Assembly: GCA_021776515.1 (NCBI GenBank)
Contig: JAJFFS010000005.1
Location: forward strand, 1-64,000
Length of the DNA: 64,000 nt
Origin: Robiginitomaculum sp.
GTDB taxonomy: Bacteria > Pseudomonadota > Alphaproteobacteria > Caulobacterales > Maricaulaceae
Direction: 5' to 3'
Part shown: in pieces, positions 25,979-39,463 of the stretch
How positions within the stretch are numbered: position 1 is the first letter of the stretch
How the letters are laid out: each line of letters opens with the position of its first letter
The notes under the pieces: generated by a model
The model's database searches: none
What the model was told of the DNA's origin: nothing
What the model saw: only the letters and a program-made list of their open reading frames with translations
Position numbers and translations under genes: made by a program

Positions 25979-26731
25979 TTAAGGCAGTATTTCAAGGCTG
26001 TTTGTGGCGTTAATAACGGCTTGCAGGCGCGTATGGGCATTCAGCCTTTCTTTTGCATTTTCGACGTGAAAATGGACGGTGCGTTTGGTAATACCCAATA
26101 TTTCTGCAATATCACCATCTGTTTTTCCAATGGCCACCCAGGTTAAACATTGGCGCTGCCGGCTTGAAAGGATACTGGGTTGCACTTGTGCGTCCTCGGG
26201 TTTGCTATGTACGTCTAATTCACAAGCGCGTTGATAAAAAACTGTGCTTAACCACCATAATACCCAGATTTGCTGTTTCGATAATTTTTCTGGATCACCT
26301 GAAATGGCCAGGTAAGTAACCCGGTTAAACCGCCCCTTTAACGGGAAGACAATCCCGTCAGAGATACCGTAATTACTGGTCTTGTTCATGGAGGCCAGTT
26401 CTTTTGATGATAGATTTTTTCTGTCGATGACCTCATGAGCCTTGAACGGTCTGTTGGTCAGTTTGGCCATACGTGCAGTAGGTGCATCAAAAAGCCGTCG
26501 ATCATTCCAAAAACCGTCCATATAGTCTTCTGGGAATGTCCCAATGACCAATTGTTGACGCTAACAGATACTAATTGATTTTATTTCCAATAATGCAAAA
26601 ATGCTAAAGCTAAAAGAGGCAATAAATTTCTCAAAACAAGAGACCAGTTCTTGTGTTGTCGTCGCTTCAAGTAATTGTTCCATAACCGGTAGATACGAGT
26701 CAAAGCCTATGGTTTCTGACTTGTTATTCAT
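25979..26731 (-). pseudogene. LuxR-type regulator, copy A, interrupted by an in-frame TAG
   Basis: Read through one TAG codon at 26563-26561, this is a ~250-residue paralog of the intact regulator at 38639. Before the stop, ...LLEIKSISIC aligns with ...LFEMHSITLH; after it, RQQLVIGTFPED aligns with RKQLVFGTIPDF without gap or frame change. The stop sits exactly at a Trp of the paralog (TGG to TAG). The N-terminal half resembles an autoinducer-binding-type sensor domain. The C-terminal LuxR helix-turn-helix is intact (RQRQCLTWVAIGKTDGDIAE, then KRTVHFHVENAKERL). The downstream ORF on the track starts at TTG without a good ribosome site, so it is probably not expressed alone. TAG is an ordinary stop elsewhere here (fliH, atpH). 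A sequencing error is possible. Confidence 0.85.
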
Positions 26732-26879
26732 TAAAACCCCCGTTCTAAGAATGTTGTGAGCTCTAAACTTGGTCGTTATGTTGCCCCATGTGTTTTTGTA
26801 CGGGGGAATATAACACAAATATGGCGGTAAAACCATGCCGTATTTTTATGTGGTAACAATTTGGCTCAAAAAACCGCAC

Positions 26880-27827
26880 TTATGGTGAATGATCCCCTTT
26901 GGGGTGCGCCTTGTCGTATATTTTCAATAATGAATCGGCATCCACATCAGCGTAAATTTGTGTTGAAGACAGACTTTCATGGCCCAATAGTTCTTGCAAG
27001 GCGCGCAAGTCGCCACCGCCGGCCAGCAGATGTGTAGCAAAGGAATGGCGCAAAGCGTGAGGTGTGGCCGTATCGGACAGACCAAGTCGTGCACGTAATT
27101 TTTGCATTAGTTTTTGCGCGGCTCTGGCCCCCATGGCGCCGCCGCGCACACCCCGAAATAATGCTTTTGTCTGTTCCACGGGCCAGGGGCAGACATGGAC
27201 ATAAACGTCTATGGCTTCTCGTACTGCGGGCAGTAATGGCACCAGTCTGGTTTTATTACCCTTGCCAGTAATGCGTAGCACGTCACTCAGTGGAAAATCG
27301 TCGCCCTTTAGGGCCAACGCTTCACTGATACGCAAACCGGCCCCGTAAAGCAAAGTTAGCAAAGCCGCATTTCGGGCGGCAATCCATGGCGCGGTCTTAT
27401 CGGTGTGTTTGGTGCTTTCACTCAGCACGTCTTTGGCGGCTTGTGTTGACAATGGCCTTGGGGCTGTGCGGGCAAGCTTTGGTCCTTCAATGAGGGAAAG
27501 CTGGTTGTTCTTAATGCCCCAGTGCCGTTCAGCATATCGATAGAAACTGCGAATCGATGAGAGGTTTCGGGCCAGGGAACGTGAGGCAAGCGGTGTTTCT
27601 CCGCGCCGCCGCGCTGCCAAATAGCTGCGAAAATCCTGCGCGCTTAACTGCGCCAGCATGGACAGGTTGACCGCTTCGCCGTGATGATCGCACACGTGTA
27701 CAAAAAACGCATCCAGATCACGTTCATAGGCAGATAATGTGTTTGGGCTTAGGCGACGTTCAACACGCAAATAAGTAATAAACGTGGCCAGGGCCTCGTG
27801 TGCTGGGGTTTTCAGGCCGGTGCCCAT
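26880..27827 (-). CDS. xerC: Tyrosine recombinase XerC
   Basis: 315 residues. With XerD it resolves chromosome dimers at dif. The N-terminal SAM-like core-binding domain (LRVERRLSPNTLSAYERDLD) is followed by the catalytic domain with Arg (GAGLRISEALAL), Lys (TGKGNKTRLVPL), His-x-x-Arg (PHALRHSFATHLL), His (LLGHESLSSTQ) and the nucleophile Tyr (TQIYADVD). It follows DUF484 with a 16-bp overlap, a pairing common in proteobacteria that supports housekeeping XerC rather than a phage integrase. Confidence 0.94.
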   Translation of the reverse strand: MGTGLKTPAHEALATFITYLRVERRLSPNTLSAYERDLDAFFVHVCDHHGEAVNLSMLAQLSAQDFRSYLAARRRGETPLASRSLARNLSSIRSFYRYAERHWGIKNNQLSLIEGPKLARTAPRPLSTQAAKDVLSESTKHTDKTAPWIAARNAALLTLLYGAGLRISEALALKGDDFPLSDVLRITGKGNKTRLVPLLPAVREAIDVYVHVCPWPVEQTKALFRGVRGGAMGARAAQKLMQKLRARLGLSDTATPHALRHSFATHLLAGGGDLRALQELLGHESLSSTQIYADVDADSLLKIYDKAHPKGDHSP

Positions 27828-28375
27828 GTCGCTACCAGCCGCTCGACCACGCGGGCAAGAAATGACGCCAGATCAGTGCCGTGGTCAGGTTTGAAGGTGA
27901 GCCGATCACGGCTGCCCAGTGCAAACATACCTTCACGACCATGGATGCTAAGACGCAAGAGCAGTTCGGAAGCCAAACCTTCGGTTTTTTGGCCAAAAAT
28001 ATCCGTGGAATGCGCCTGACATGGTCCTAGACGTTCAGTATGACTGCCCATCACACGCACCACCAACCCCTTGGGTGCGCCCAATATAGCCCTTGTATCC
28101 TGTGGTGGCTGCAAACCTTCTACCAGCACCCGCAAAACATCGGCACCCAGGGAACGGCATACATGACCAGCAAGGCGTTGATCCAGCATGTTCAAATCGC
28201 GCGCATCGACCAGTGCCAGTGCCGCACCATGAATTTGCGCGATACTGGCGTGGTTGGTCTTCATGGTTTGTATCAGCGCATCGCGCTCCATGGTCAGGCG
28301 TCTCACCTTGCCTTCCAGCTGTAATTTTGCCGCTGGTGCAAAACTGATAATGGCGGCGCTGGTGTCTTCACTCAT
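27812..28375 (-). CDS. DUF484 family protein
   Basis: 187 residues of the DUF484 family, a GAF-like fold typically encoded beside xerC. It starts with a helical segment ([20 protein letters not shown]), followed by the GAF-like part ([20 protein letters not shown]) and [19 protein letters not shown]. The function is not established. The ATG overlaps the transaldolase stop (ATGA), and its end overlaps xerC, so the three genes form an operon. Confidence 0.85.
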   Translation of the reverse strand: MSEDTSAAIISFAPAAKLQLEGKVRRLTMERDALIQTMKTNHASIAQIHGAALALVDARDLNMLDQRLAGHVCRSLGADVLRVLVEGLQPPQDTRAILGAPKGLVVRVMGSHTERLGPCQAHSTDIFGQKTEGLASELLLRLSIHGREGMFALGSRDRLTFKPDHGTDLASFLARVVERLVATWAPA

Positions 28376-29031
28376 GACAATATGCTTTGACCCGTACTTT
28401 CCCAGTCGGCCATAAATGCGGCCAGCCCCTTATCTGTAAGCGGATGTTGTACCAGTGCTTTTAGTACCTTGGCCGGGATGGTGGCCACATCAGCACCCAA
28501 TAGCGCAGACTCTTTAACATGCAACACATTGCGGATAGAGGCCGCAAGAATTTGTGTATCCAGTTCCGGGTAATTGTCATAAATGGCCCGAATTTCACCG
28601 ATGAGCTCCATGCCATTGGCGCCGGTGTCATCGATGCGGCCAATGAATGGCGAGATATACGTTGCCCCGGCCTTGGCCGCCAGCAAGGCCTGATTGGCAC
28701 TAAAGCACAAGGTGACATTAACCGGATGGCCTTTGCTGCTGAGTATATGGGTGGCTTTCAGCCCTTCCCAGGTCAGCGGGACTTTTATGCAAACATTTTC
28801 GGCAATGCTGCGTAAAAACTCACCTTCGGCTATCATACCATCAGCATCACTAGCGGTTACTTCGGCGCTGACCGGGCCAGTAGTCAGCGTGCAAATTTCC
28901 TTTATGGTCTGCACTAGGTCACGCCCTGATTGGGCGATCAGCGACGGGTTGGTGGTGACGCCGTCAACCAGGCCGGTCGCGCTATGTTCACGGATCTCGT
29001 CCACATCGGCGGTATCGAGAAAAAACTGCAT
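28372..29031 (-). CDS. Transaldolase / fructose-6-phosphate aldolase-type protein
   Basis: 219 residues, matching the short TalC/FSA transaldolase subfamily. It moves a dihydroxyacetone unit between sugar phosphates in the pentose phosphate pathway. Signatures are [30 protein letters not shown], the Schiff-base Lys83 in [10 protein letters not shown], and [15 protein letters not shown]. Whether it is a true transaldolase or FSA cannot be decided from these motifs. It is first gene of the transaldolase-DUF484-xerC row and divergent from priA. Confidence 0.92.
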   Translation of the reverse strand: MQFFLDTADVDEIREHSATGLVDGVTTNPSLIAQSGRDLVQTIKEICTLTTGPVSAEVTASDADGMIAEGEFLRSIAENVCIKVPLTWEGLKATHILSSKGHPVNVTLCFSANQALLAAKAGATYISPFIGRIDDTGANGMELIGEIRAIYDNYPELDTQILAASIRNVLHVKESALLGADVATIPAKVLKALVQHPLTDKGLAAFMADWESTGQSILS

Positions 29032-29123
29032 GGAAAATGCCCTCTATATTATCTCAGATGAAAAGTGATTCGCCCAAGCCTAACTTGTTCGACAGCACCC
29101 TGCCAGAAGAGGGTTAATTGAAT

Positions 29124-31301
29124 ATGCCTGCAAAATATCTGGCCTCGGTTTTGTTTCCGATGGCCGTGCCTGAGCCATTTGATTACGAGTTTCCTGAAGG
29201 TCAGTCCCTGGAGGAAGGCAGTTACGTTCTGGCTCCACTGGGGGCAAAGACGGTGCGCGGCGTTGTCTGGAATATTCACGAGGCCAGCGAAAAAGATGAA
29301 GCGCGCACCTTAAAAACTATTGCCCGGGTGCTTGACGTTCCACCCTTGCCAGCCTCATGCCGCGCTTTTGTTGATTTTGTGGCGCGTTATACCTGCCATT
29401 TACAGGGGGTAGTATTGCGTATGGTCCTTAGTAGCCCGGATGCGCTACGGCCATCGCCTATGAAGGTTTTTTTTGTACCTGCTCAGCGCTTGCCGCCTAA
29501 AATGACGCCGGCACGCGAAAAAGTTATCGCTGCTGCACACGCGGGGCACTATAGCGCGGCGGAGCTGGCGCGCCGCGCCGGGGTGTCGCCGGGTGTGGTC
29601 AAGGGCCTGGCTGATGCGGGTGGTCTTGTCACAATAACCCGTCCCACTGACCTTCCCTTTGATTTGCCAAACCCTTCATCAGAAGGATTGACATTGACGC
29701 CATCGCAACGCGATGCGGCTGAGGCCATGATTACCTTGACCCGCCGTGGTACGTTTGCCCCGGCATTGCTGGACGGTGTTACCGGTTCTGGCAAAACCGA
29801 GGTCTATTTTGATGCTATTGCCGATGTTCTGGCCCGCGAGCCGGAGGCACAAATTCTGGTGCTCTTGCCTGAAATTGCCTTGACGCAAGATGTGTTGGCG
29901 CGTTTTGAACGTCGCTTCGGTGCGCCGCCTGCCGAGTGGCATTCCGAGCGCTCTGCTGTACAGCGCCGCCGGGTTTGGCGCGAAGTGACCCATGGGCGCG
30001 CCCGCATTACCGTGGGTGCCCGCTCTGCCCTGTTTTTGCCGTTTGCCAATTTGCGCCTGATCATTGTCGACGAGGAGCATGATACATCTTTCAAGCAAGA
30101 AGAGGGTGTTCTCTACCATGCACGCGATATGGCTGTGGCGCGGGCCAGGTTTGCCGATGCAGCGGTTATTCTGGCTTCAGCAACCCCATCGCTGGAAAGT
30201 CTGGTCAATGCCCGTTCCGGTCGTTATGCCCATGTGCGTTTATCGGCGCGACCCGGTGCAGCAGTGTTGCCCCCAATATCAACTGTGGATTTGCGCGAAC
30301 ATCCGCCAGAGGCAGGCAGCTGGCTGTCTGCGCCTCTGCTGGAAGCCATGACGCGGACCATAGAGCGGAACGAGCAATGCTTGCTATTTTTGAACCGGCG
30401 CGGTTATGCGCCGCTGACGATTTGTCGAAAATGCGGTGAGCGCATGAAATCGCCAGATAGCTCCACCTATCTGGTTGAACACCGCTATAGTGGTCGTCTG
30501 GTTTGCCATCTGACCGGGTACTCCATGCCCAAGCCCAAAGCCTGCCCGGCGTGCGGTGCAGAGGATTCCCTGCACCCCGTTGGCCCCGGAGTAGAGCGAT
30601 TGCTGGAAGAAGTGCAGGCACGTTTTCCTACCGCCCGCGCCGAAGTGTTTTCGTCTGATACCACAAACAATGCTGCCGATGTACGTGACCTGATTGCGCG
30701 GATGGAACAGGGTGAAATTGATATTCTCATCGGCACGCAAATGGCGGCCAAGGGGCATAACTTTCCACGGCTTACCCTGGTGGGTGTTGTGGATGCCGAT
30801 ATGGGTTTGCACGGCGCAGATCTGCGTGCAGGCGAGCGGACTTACCAGACCTTGATGCAGGTGGCGGGCCGTGCCGGCCGTGCAGACCATCCAGGCCGTG
30901 CCATATTGCAAACCCATCAGCCGGACCATGAGGCGATACTGGCGCTTTGTTCTGGCGATCGGGAAATGTTTATTGCGGCTGAGCTGGGCTTGCGAGAGGA
31001 TATGGGTTTTCCACCCTATGGCTGTTTGGCTGCTTTGATTTTTTCAGCGTCGCACGAACAGGATGTTATAAAGGCCGCCCGTGCCTTTGTAGCTGCGGCA
31101 CCTGTCGTTCAAGATGTAGATGTGTGGGGGCCGAGCGAGCCGCCGTTAAATCGGATCAGGGGGCGGTGGCGGCGCCGGTTACTGGTGCGTGCTGATCGTA
31201 AAGTGGATGTTTCCGCCTTTATCCAGGCGTGGCGAAAGCGTATAAAACTTGACCGTAATGTGCGGCTTAAGGTCGACATTGACCCCTATTCTTTTTTGTA
31301 A
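29124..31301 (+). CDS. priA: Primosomal replication restart helicase PriA
   Basis: About 725 residues. It reloads the replisome at repaired forks. It has the N-terminal DNA-binding domain (YLASVLFPMAVPEPFDYEFP), Walker A (LLDGVTGSGKTEVYF), the DEEH box (LIIVDEEHDTSFKQ), GSATPS-type ILASATPSLES, Cys zinc-binding pairs (CRKCGERM, then CPACGAEDSLH) and helicase motifs V/VI (ILIGTQMAAKGHNFPRLTLV, QVAGRAGRADHPGRA). The track start is TTG at 29118; I prefer the ATG two codons later. Confidence 0.95.
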   Translation: MPAKYLASVLFPMAVPEPFDYEFPEGQSLEEGSYVLAPLGAKTVRGVVWNIHEASEKDEARTLKTIARVLDVPPLPASCRAFVDFVARYTCHLQGVVLRMVLSSPDALRPSPMKVFFVPAQRLPPKMTPAREKVIAAAHAGHYSAAELARRAGVSPGVVKGLADAGGLVTITRPTDLPFDLPNPSSEGLTLTPSQRDAAEAMITLTRRGTFAPALLDGVTGSGKTEVYFDAIADVLAREPEAQILVLLPEIALTQDVLARFERRFGAPPAEWHSERSAVQRRRVWREVTHGRARITVGARSALFLPFANLRLIIVDEEHDTSFKQEEGVLYHARDMAVARARFADAAVILASATPSLESLVNARSGRYAHVRLSARPGAAVLPPISTVDLREHPPEAGSWLSAPLLEAMTRTIERNEQCLLFLNRRGYAPLTICRKCGERMKSPDSSTYLVEHRYSGRLVCHLTGYSMPKPKACPACGAEDSLHPVGPGVERLLEEVQARFPTARAEVFSSDTTNNAADVRDLIARMEQGEIDILIGTQMAAKGHNFPRLTLVGVVDADMGLHGADLRAGERTYQTLMQVAGRAGRADHPGRAILQTHQPDHEAILALCSGDREMFIAAELGLREDMGFPPYGCLAALIFSASHEQDVIKAARAFVAAAPVVQDVDVWGPSEPPLNRIRGRWRRRLLVRADRKVDVSAFIQAWRKRIKLDRNVRLKVDIDPYSFL

Positions 31302-31314
31302 ATACTGCGCCTAA

Positions 31315-33258
31315 TTATTTGTTGACAGCCTTAACTTGATCATCATTCCGATCATCATTTGTATCATTGTTGTTAATTGCATTTTGCATGGCAGAAAAAA
31401 GGCGTTGTGGTTCAATAGGCTTGGCAACATGGTCGTCCATGCCTGCGGCTAGATACTCTTCGCGTTGGTGCGGCATGGCATTGGCCGTTACCGCTACGAT
31501 CGGGGTTTTGATCATGTGCCCATTTTCTTCAATTTTGCGAATGGCCTGTGTTGCTTCGACGCCGTTCATATGCGGCATCTGAATATCCATAAGCACCAGG
31601 TCAAAGGTTTGCATTTGCCAGATATTAACGGCTTCCTGCCCGTCTTCTACAAACGTAACCTCGGCATTGACGTGACTTAATATTGCCTTGATGACCATGC
31701 GGTTGGTTGCATTGTCTTCGGCCACCAGTATGCGTATTGCCCGGTTAGTTTCTTTTGCATTGTCAGTACTTTTCGGTGAGTCTTCTGATTTGATGTCTTC
31801 AGTTTGACTTTTCTCGACAGTGACAAAAAAGCGGAAGCAGGACCCTTCTCCTGGATCGCTTCGCAGACCAATTTCACCGCCCATACGCTCGACCAGTTCC
31901 TTGCAAATGGCCAGGCCAAGCCCCGTACCCTCATGGGTGCGGCTGAGCGAACTATCCACCTGGGTAAAGCGGTCAAAAATATTGTTTTGTGCGGCATAAG
32001 GAATGCCTTTTCCTGTATCACGTACAACGCAGCTTAGGTGTACAACGCCCTGATTGTCAGTTTCTTCTGCCAGGGTGACTTCAATTCCGCCTTTATCCGT
32101 AAACTTGACCGCATTGGACAGAAGATTGTTTAACACCTGACGTATCCTGGCGGCATCACCTTTGTAGAGCGTGTCGGCGTTGATATTGGATTGAACGTCA
32201 AATGTCAGGTTTTTGGATCGTGCCGCATTGCCAAACATTTCCAGTGAAGAGTGAGATATTTCATCTATTGAAAATTCTGCATTGTTTAATTTAAATTCCC
32301 CGGACTCAATTTTAGATATGTCCAGTACATCGTTCAATATTGTCAGAAGTGCATCACCAGATTGTTCAACTACCTCTAGCATAGCGCTTTGATCATCCGA
32401 AATATCTGTTGCACACAGGGCCTTGGTCATACCCAATATACCATTGAGGGGTGTGCGAATTTCGTGGCTCATGACGGCAAGAAACTCGGACTTGGCCTTG
32501 TTGGCACTTTCTGACTTATCGCGTTCTTTTCTCAGGGCTTGTGTGCGTTCGCGCACCCGTTGCTCCAACTTGTCACGATAGGCCAAAAGCTCAGCCTGTG
32601 CCGTTGCCAGTGCTTTGCCCCGGCGTTGTGCGTCCTGTAAAATACCGTACCAGATGACGCTAAGAACGATAAGAATAATAATTGTGCTTATAAGGGCCGT
32701 ACGTATGGTGCTTTGTGCGGCAATGCGTTGTTGCTCAACATGTTTCCAGCTTGCGCTGAGCAAAGTATCGACAGCCTTGTTATAGGCATCAGCATTAGCA
32801 ATATAGCGCGGGTCACTTATAATGTGGCTGGCCTTTACCGCGTTACCCTTGCGGATCTGTGCAAAGGCGCGGGCCTCTGCCGGTGCGACAAGCTGGCGTG
32901 CTGCGTTTGCTCGCCCGGCGGCAAGTTTTACCGCAGGGCTGATGGCTAACGCACTGGCATCACGCAGGCGGTTCTCCAATTGAGCGCCTAGTGAGCGATA
33001 ACGGCTTTCCCAGCGCGTGTCGCCACTTTCCCTTGCTGCCCGAATAACAAACCCGCGTTCACGGTTGATGGAAACCAGGTCACCATGAATTTGAGCGAGT
33101 TGGGCACTGGCATGAGACGCATCGGCAATGTTTATCGCTGCTTTGCGCACCGTTAAACCCAGCCCGGCAACCATGATGACGGTCAATGTTATCGCCAGCG
33201 CCACCAGTGCGGTGCGCGATCGAAAAACTGCCAATTCTGAAATGCGAATGGGAGACAT
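31315..33258 (-). CDS. Hybrid sensor histidine kinase
   Basis: 647 residues. Two membrane helices (about 18-36 and 187-207) flank a ~150-residue helical periplasmic sensor region with several Arg/Ala-rich helices. A coiled coil follows, then a HisKA domain with His265 (FLAVMSHEIRTPLNGILG), an HATPase domain (LNNLLSNAVKFTDKGG, DTGKGIPY, GTGLGLAICKELV) and a C-terminal receiver with VAEDNATNR and Asp in LVLMDIQMPHMNG. It is not CckA (no PAS pair, different architecture). The ligand and partner are unknown; no response regulator is adjacent. It converges on priA with a 13-bp gap. Confidence 0.92.
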   Translation of the reverse strand: MSPIRISELAVFRSRTALVALAITLTVIMVAGLGLTVRKAAINIADASHASAQLAQIHGDLVSINRERGFVIRAARESGDTRWESRYRSLGAQLENRLRDASALAISPAVKLAAGRANAARQLVAPAEARAFAQIRKGNAVKASHIISDPRYIANADAYNKAVDTLLSASWKHVEQQRIAAQSTIRTALISTIIILIVLSVIWYGILQDAQRRGKALATAQAELLAYRDKLEQRVRERTQALRKERDKSESANKAKSEFLAVMSHEIRTPLNGILGMTKALCATDISDDQSAMLEVVEQSGDALLTILNDVLDISKIESGEFKLNNAEFSIDEISHSSLEMFGNAARSKNLTFDVQSNINADTLYKGDAARIRQVLNNLLSNAVKFTDKGGIEVTLAEETDNQGVVHLSCVVRDTGKGIPYAAQNNIFDRFTQVDSSLSRTHEGTGLGLAICKELVERMGGEIGLRSDPGEGSCFRFFVTVEKSQTEDIKSEDSPKSTDNAKETNRAIRILVAEDNATNRMVIKAILSHVNAEVTFVEDGQEAVNIWQMQTFDLVLMDIQMPHMNGVEATQAIRKIEENGHMIKTPIVAVTANAMPHQREEYLAAGMDDHVAKPIEPQRLFSAMQNAINNNDTNDDRNDDQVKAVNK

Positions 33259-33551
33259 TCTTATTTCTCTTTTACCCCGTTAGAAAGGCAATCTGGCACG
33301 AAGGTATTAATATTGGATGGATTATCGGGTTTTATAGGTTCTCAGGGGGGGGAGGGCTGAAAGTGTCGTGGCAAGGACAGTCATGCTGCCGTCGCCGTCT
33401 TGCCCGGCTTCAAAGGGCGTGCTATGCCCCCGCCGAGTTATGGGGATAGACAAGGTTTTTTCATTGTTTTGTTCTTATAAATCAAAGTAAAATCAATGTG
33501 TTGTCCCTCTGTGTAATGACAGTAGGAAATTGTGGTAATGGGTGGGTGTAA

Positions 33552-35644
<2,093 letters not shown>

Positions 35645-35667
35645 AAGCGGCATAAAGGAATAGTCCT

Positions 35668-36555
35668 ATGGCGAGTTTGAAGGAATTCCGCGATCGTATT
35701 GATAGCGTGAAATCCATTCAGAAAATCACCAAGGCCATGCAGATGGTGGCCGCTGCCAAATTGCGCCGGGCGCAAGAGGCGGTTGAGGCTGCGCGGCCCT
35801 ATGCGGCGCGTATGGGTGCCGTGGTTGGTAATCTGTCATCCGCCATGGATGGTCGCCCGGGCGCACCAGAACTTTTGGTGGGAACCGGCAAGAGCGATAC
35901 ACACCTTCTGGTGGTCGCCAGTGCAGACCGTGGGCTTTGTGGTGGGTTTAACAGTGCTATTGCCCGTAAGGCCCGCGAAGAAATAACCAGCCTTGTGGGT
36001 GAAGGTAAAACGGTCAAAATTTTATGTGTAGGCGTAAAAGCTGCCGATCAACTGAAACGCCTTTATGCCAGTCAAATGGTTGACGTTATTTCGCTACGTG
36101 AACATAAAAAAATCGACAGCACCATTGCCGCTGATATTGCGGCGAAAATACTGGCCATGTTTTCGGCTGGTGAATTTGATATTTGTACGCTTGTCTTCTC
36201 GCGTTTCAATTCTGTTATTTCGCAAACCCCTACGGCTCAGGTTCTGATCCCGGCCAAGGATTCGCTTGGTGATGTGGCAGGTGCACCAGACCTTGGCGGC
36301 GCGTCTTACGATTATGAACCGGATGAAGAAGACATTCTGAAAATTTTATTGCCACGTAACCTGACCACACAAATCTTTCAGGCTTTGCTGGAGAACGTGG
36401 CCGGGGAAATGGGCGCAAAAATGTCAGCCATGGATAATTCCACCCGCAATGCTGGCGAAATGATCGACAAGCTGTCTTTGCAATACAACCGCAAACGCCA
36501 AAGCATGATTACCACCGAATTGATTGAAATTATTGCCGGCGCAGAAGCCGTATAG
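35668..36555 (+). CDS. atpG: ATP synthase F1 subunit gamma
   Basis: 295 residues. It is the central rotating shaft of F1. The N-terminal helix ([20 protein letters not shown]) and C-terminal helix ([20 protein letters not shown]) are the highly conserved coiled-coil ends; the middle has the Rossmann-like domain ([20 protein letters not shown]). It sits 23 bp after atpA and 37 bp before atpD. Confidence 0.97.
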   Translation: MASLKEFRDRIDSVKSIQKITKAMQMVAAAKLRRAQEAVEAARPYAARMGAVVGNLSSAMDGRPGAPELLVGTGKSDTHLLVVASADRGLCGGFNSAIARKAREEITSLVGEGKTVKILCVGVKAADQLKRLYASQMVDVISLREHKKIDSTIAADIAAKILAMFSAGEFDICTLVFSRFNSVISQTPTAQVLIPAKDSLGDVAGAPDLGGASYDYEPDEEDILKILLPRNLTTQIFQALLENVAGEMGAKMSAMDNSTRNAGEMIDKLSLQYNRKRQSMITTELIEIIAGAEAV

Positions 36556-36580
36556 GGTCCGTCTTGATTGCGGTCCTTAA

Positions 36581-38047
<1,467 letters not shown>

Positions 38048-38050
38048 GGC

Positions 38051-38452
38051 ATGGCAGGTAAATTACAATTTTCACTGGTCTCACCGGAAAAAGAACTTTT
38101 TTCCGGCGAAGTGGACGGCGTTGATGTGCCGGGTGAAGAAGGCGATTTTGGTGTTCTTCCGGGGCATGCACCCGTGATGACCACCATTCGCGCAGGAGCA
38201 ATAATCATTGCCGATGGCGGCGAGAAACGCAGACTGTTTATTCGTGGCGGCTTTGCTGATGTGACCCCGGCGGGCCTTACCATTCTGGCTGAAGAAGCGG
38301 TGGATATTGCTGATCTTGATGCTGGCAAAGTTACCGAAGATTTACGCAATGCCGAAGAAAACCTGCGCGATGCCAGCACGAACGAGAAACGCGAAGCCGC
38401 CAGTGCTCGCCTTGAGTATGTCCGCGGTCTTTCTGAAGCTATGAACGGCTAA
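38051..38452 (+). CDS. atpC: ATP synthase F1 subunit epsilon
   Basis: 133 residues. Rotor subunit that can inhibit ATP hydrolysis. The N-terminal beta sandwich is clear (FSLVSPEKELFSGEVDGVDV, then GDFGVLPGHAPVMTTIRAG), followed by the shorter C-terminal helices. Last gene of the operon, 3 bp after atpD. No obvious hairpin terminator follows. Confidence 0.96.
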   Translation: MAGKLQFSLVSPEKELFSGEVDGVDVPGEEGDFGVLPGHAPVMTTIRAGAIIIADGGEKRRLFIRGGFADVTPAGLTILAEEAVDIADLDAGKVTEDLRNAEENLRDASTNEKREAASARLEYVRGLSEAMNG

Positions 38453-38600
38453 AAACCCCTACCTGTATGGTCGCCAGGCTCATTCAGGCAGCTCAGGCTA
38501 ATAATAATATAAAGCTCGGATCATCAGAAAAAAATGATTGGCGACAGCAACGTGATGCTTGCGAGCCATTTTGTCTGACAAGTCTTGGGGCAGTTGAGTC

Positions 38601-38613
38601 TATACATTGTATA
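38601..38613. promoter_or_regulatory. Perfect 13-bp palindrome before the LuxR-type gene
   Basis: tatacattgtata is a perfect odd palindrome 25 bp upstream of the regulator start. It may be an operator, possibly for autoregulation; it is AT-rich and could also overlap a -10 element. Confidence 0.4.
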
Positions 38614-38638
38614 TGGTAAAATACGGTGCGGGGAGTAT

Positions 38639-39391
38639 ATGACTGTTCAAGCTAACAAGGTAAATTATCCTGGTGATATACCATATTTTGACCTCATAAA
38701 TGGAGCGTCTAATATAGCTGAGCTAACCGATGTCTTCGATCAGGCCGTTAAGGGCTTGGGTTTTGATCTCTTTACCTTGTTTGAGATGCATTCAATAACC
38801 CTGCATTGGCGCAAGCAATTAGTCTTCGGTACTATCCCTGATTTCTTCTGGGATGAGTTCTGGAAAGAGACCCGTATTTTTGAAGCCCCATTAATGCGTC
38901 AAGCCAAAATATCGACTAAACCATTTAAGTTTCGTGATGTTTTTAAGAGCACTGATCTTTCCTGGCGTGAGAAAAAGGCCATACAGAACCCCATTAATGC
39001 GGGGTTTACTGATGGTTTGATTGTTCCCTTAAAGGGGCGACGCAATCGCATGGCCCTGGTGGGTATAACAGGAAATACAGAACATTTATCAGAACGGGAT
39101 ATATGGTCGCTATGGTGTTTAAGCTCGACGCTTTATCAGCGTGCCTGTTCGTTGCCTCCTTATAGTGAAGAAACATTGCTGCAGGCTAAACCAAGTGTGC
39201 TGACACGGCGCCAACGCGAATGTCTTACGTGGGTTGCCATGGGCAAGACCGACGAAGAAGTGGCAAAGGAACTGGGTCTTTCAAAACGGACCATTGGCTT
39301 TCATATAGAAAACGCCAAAGAAAGACTGGGCGTCAGAACTCGCTTGCAAGCTGTTGTTACAGCTACAGAAAATCTGGATATTCTTGTTTAA
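38639..39391 (+). CDS. LuxR-type transcriptional regulator (solo), copy B
   Basis: 250 residues from the ATG preceded by gtgcggggagtat (strong ribosome site); the track start at 38585 is not supported. The N-terminal ~165 residues look like an autoinducer-binding-type domain (LGFDLFTLFEMHSI, FFWDEFWKETRIFEAP, GFTDGLIVPLKGR). The C-terminal LuxR helix-turn-helix is RQRECLTWVAMGKTDEEVAK and KRTIGFHIENAKERLGVRTR. There is no luxI-type synthase in the window, so it would be a LuxR solo if the ligand is an acyl-homoserine lactone; the ligand is unknown. It is followed by its small companion gene at 39558. Copy A of the same two-gene order is at 25500-26731. Confidence 0.88.
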   Translation: MTVQANKVNYPGDIPYFDLINGASNIAELTDVFDQAVKGLGFDLFTLFEMHSITLHWRKQLVFGTIPDFFWDEFWKETRIFEAPLMRQAKISTKPFKFRDVFKSTDLSWREKKAIQNPINAGFTDGLIVPLKGRRNRMALVGITGNTEHLSERDIWSLWCLSSTLYQRACSLPPYSEETLLQAKPSVLTRRQRECLTWVAMGKTDEEVAKELGLSKRTIGFHIENAKERLGVRTRLQAVVTATENLDILV

Positions 39392-39409
39392 TATTCAAGG
39401 TCAGGACGC

Positions 39410-39439
39410 ATTCCAATCATTTTATAAAATAATTGGAAT
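39410..39439. promoter_or_regulatory. 30-bp dyad between regulator and companion gene
   Basis: attccaat and attggaat flank the inner palindrome attttataaaat, giving an almost perfect 30-bp dyad with a single mismatched pair. There is no T-run, so it is not a typical terminator. It may be an operator or an mRNA hairpin that separates expression of the two genes. Confidence 0.45.
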
Positions 39440-39463
39440 TATTCTTGAAACCCCTGTGCTTTG

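Noticed and set aside
26551-26563. Recoding of TAG (readthrough or altered code) in LuxR copy A
   Set aside because: TAG ends several intact genes in the window (e.g. fliH, atpH) and no recoding signal is visible; nonsense mutation or sequence error is simpler.
31315-33258. Hybrid kinase as CckA
   Set aside because: It has a periplasmic helical sensor between two membrane helices and no PAS repeats, unlike CckA; the neighbours are unrelated.
33186-33449. 87-aa ORF between the histidine kinase and atpH
   Set aside because: Cys/Arg/Gly-rich, overlaps the kinase start on the other strand, no ribosome site or homology sense; probably just the atp promoter region.
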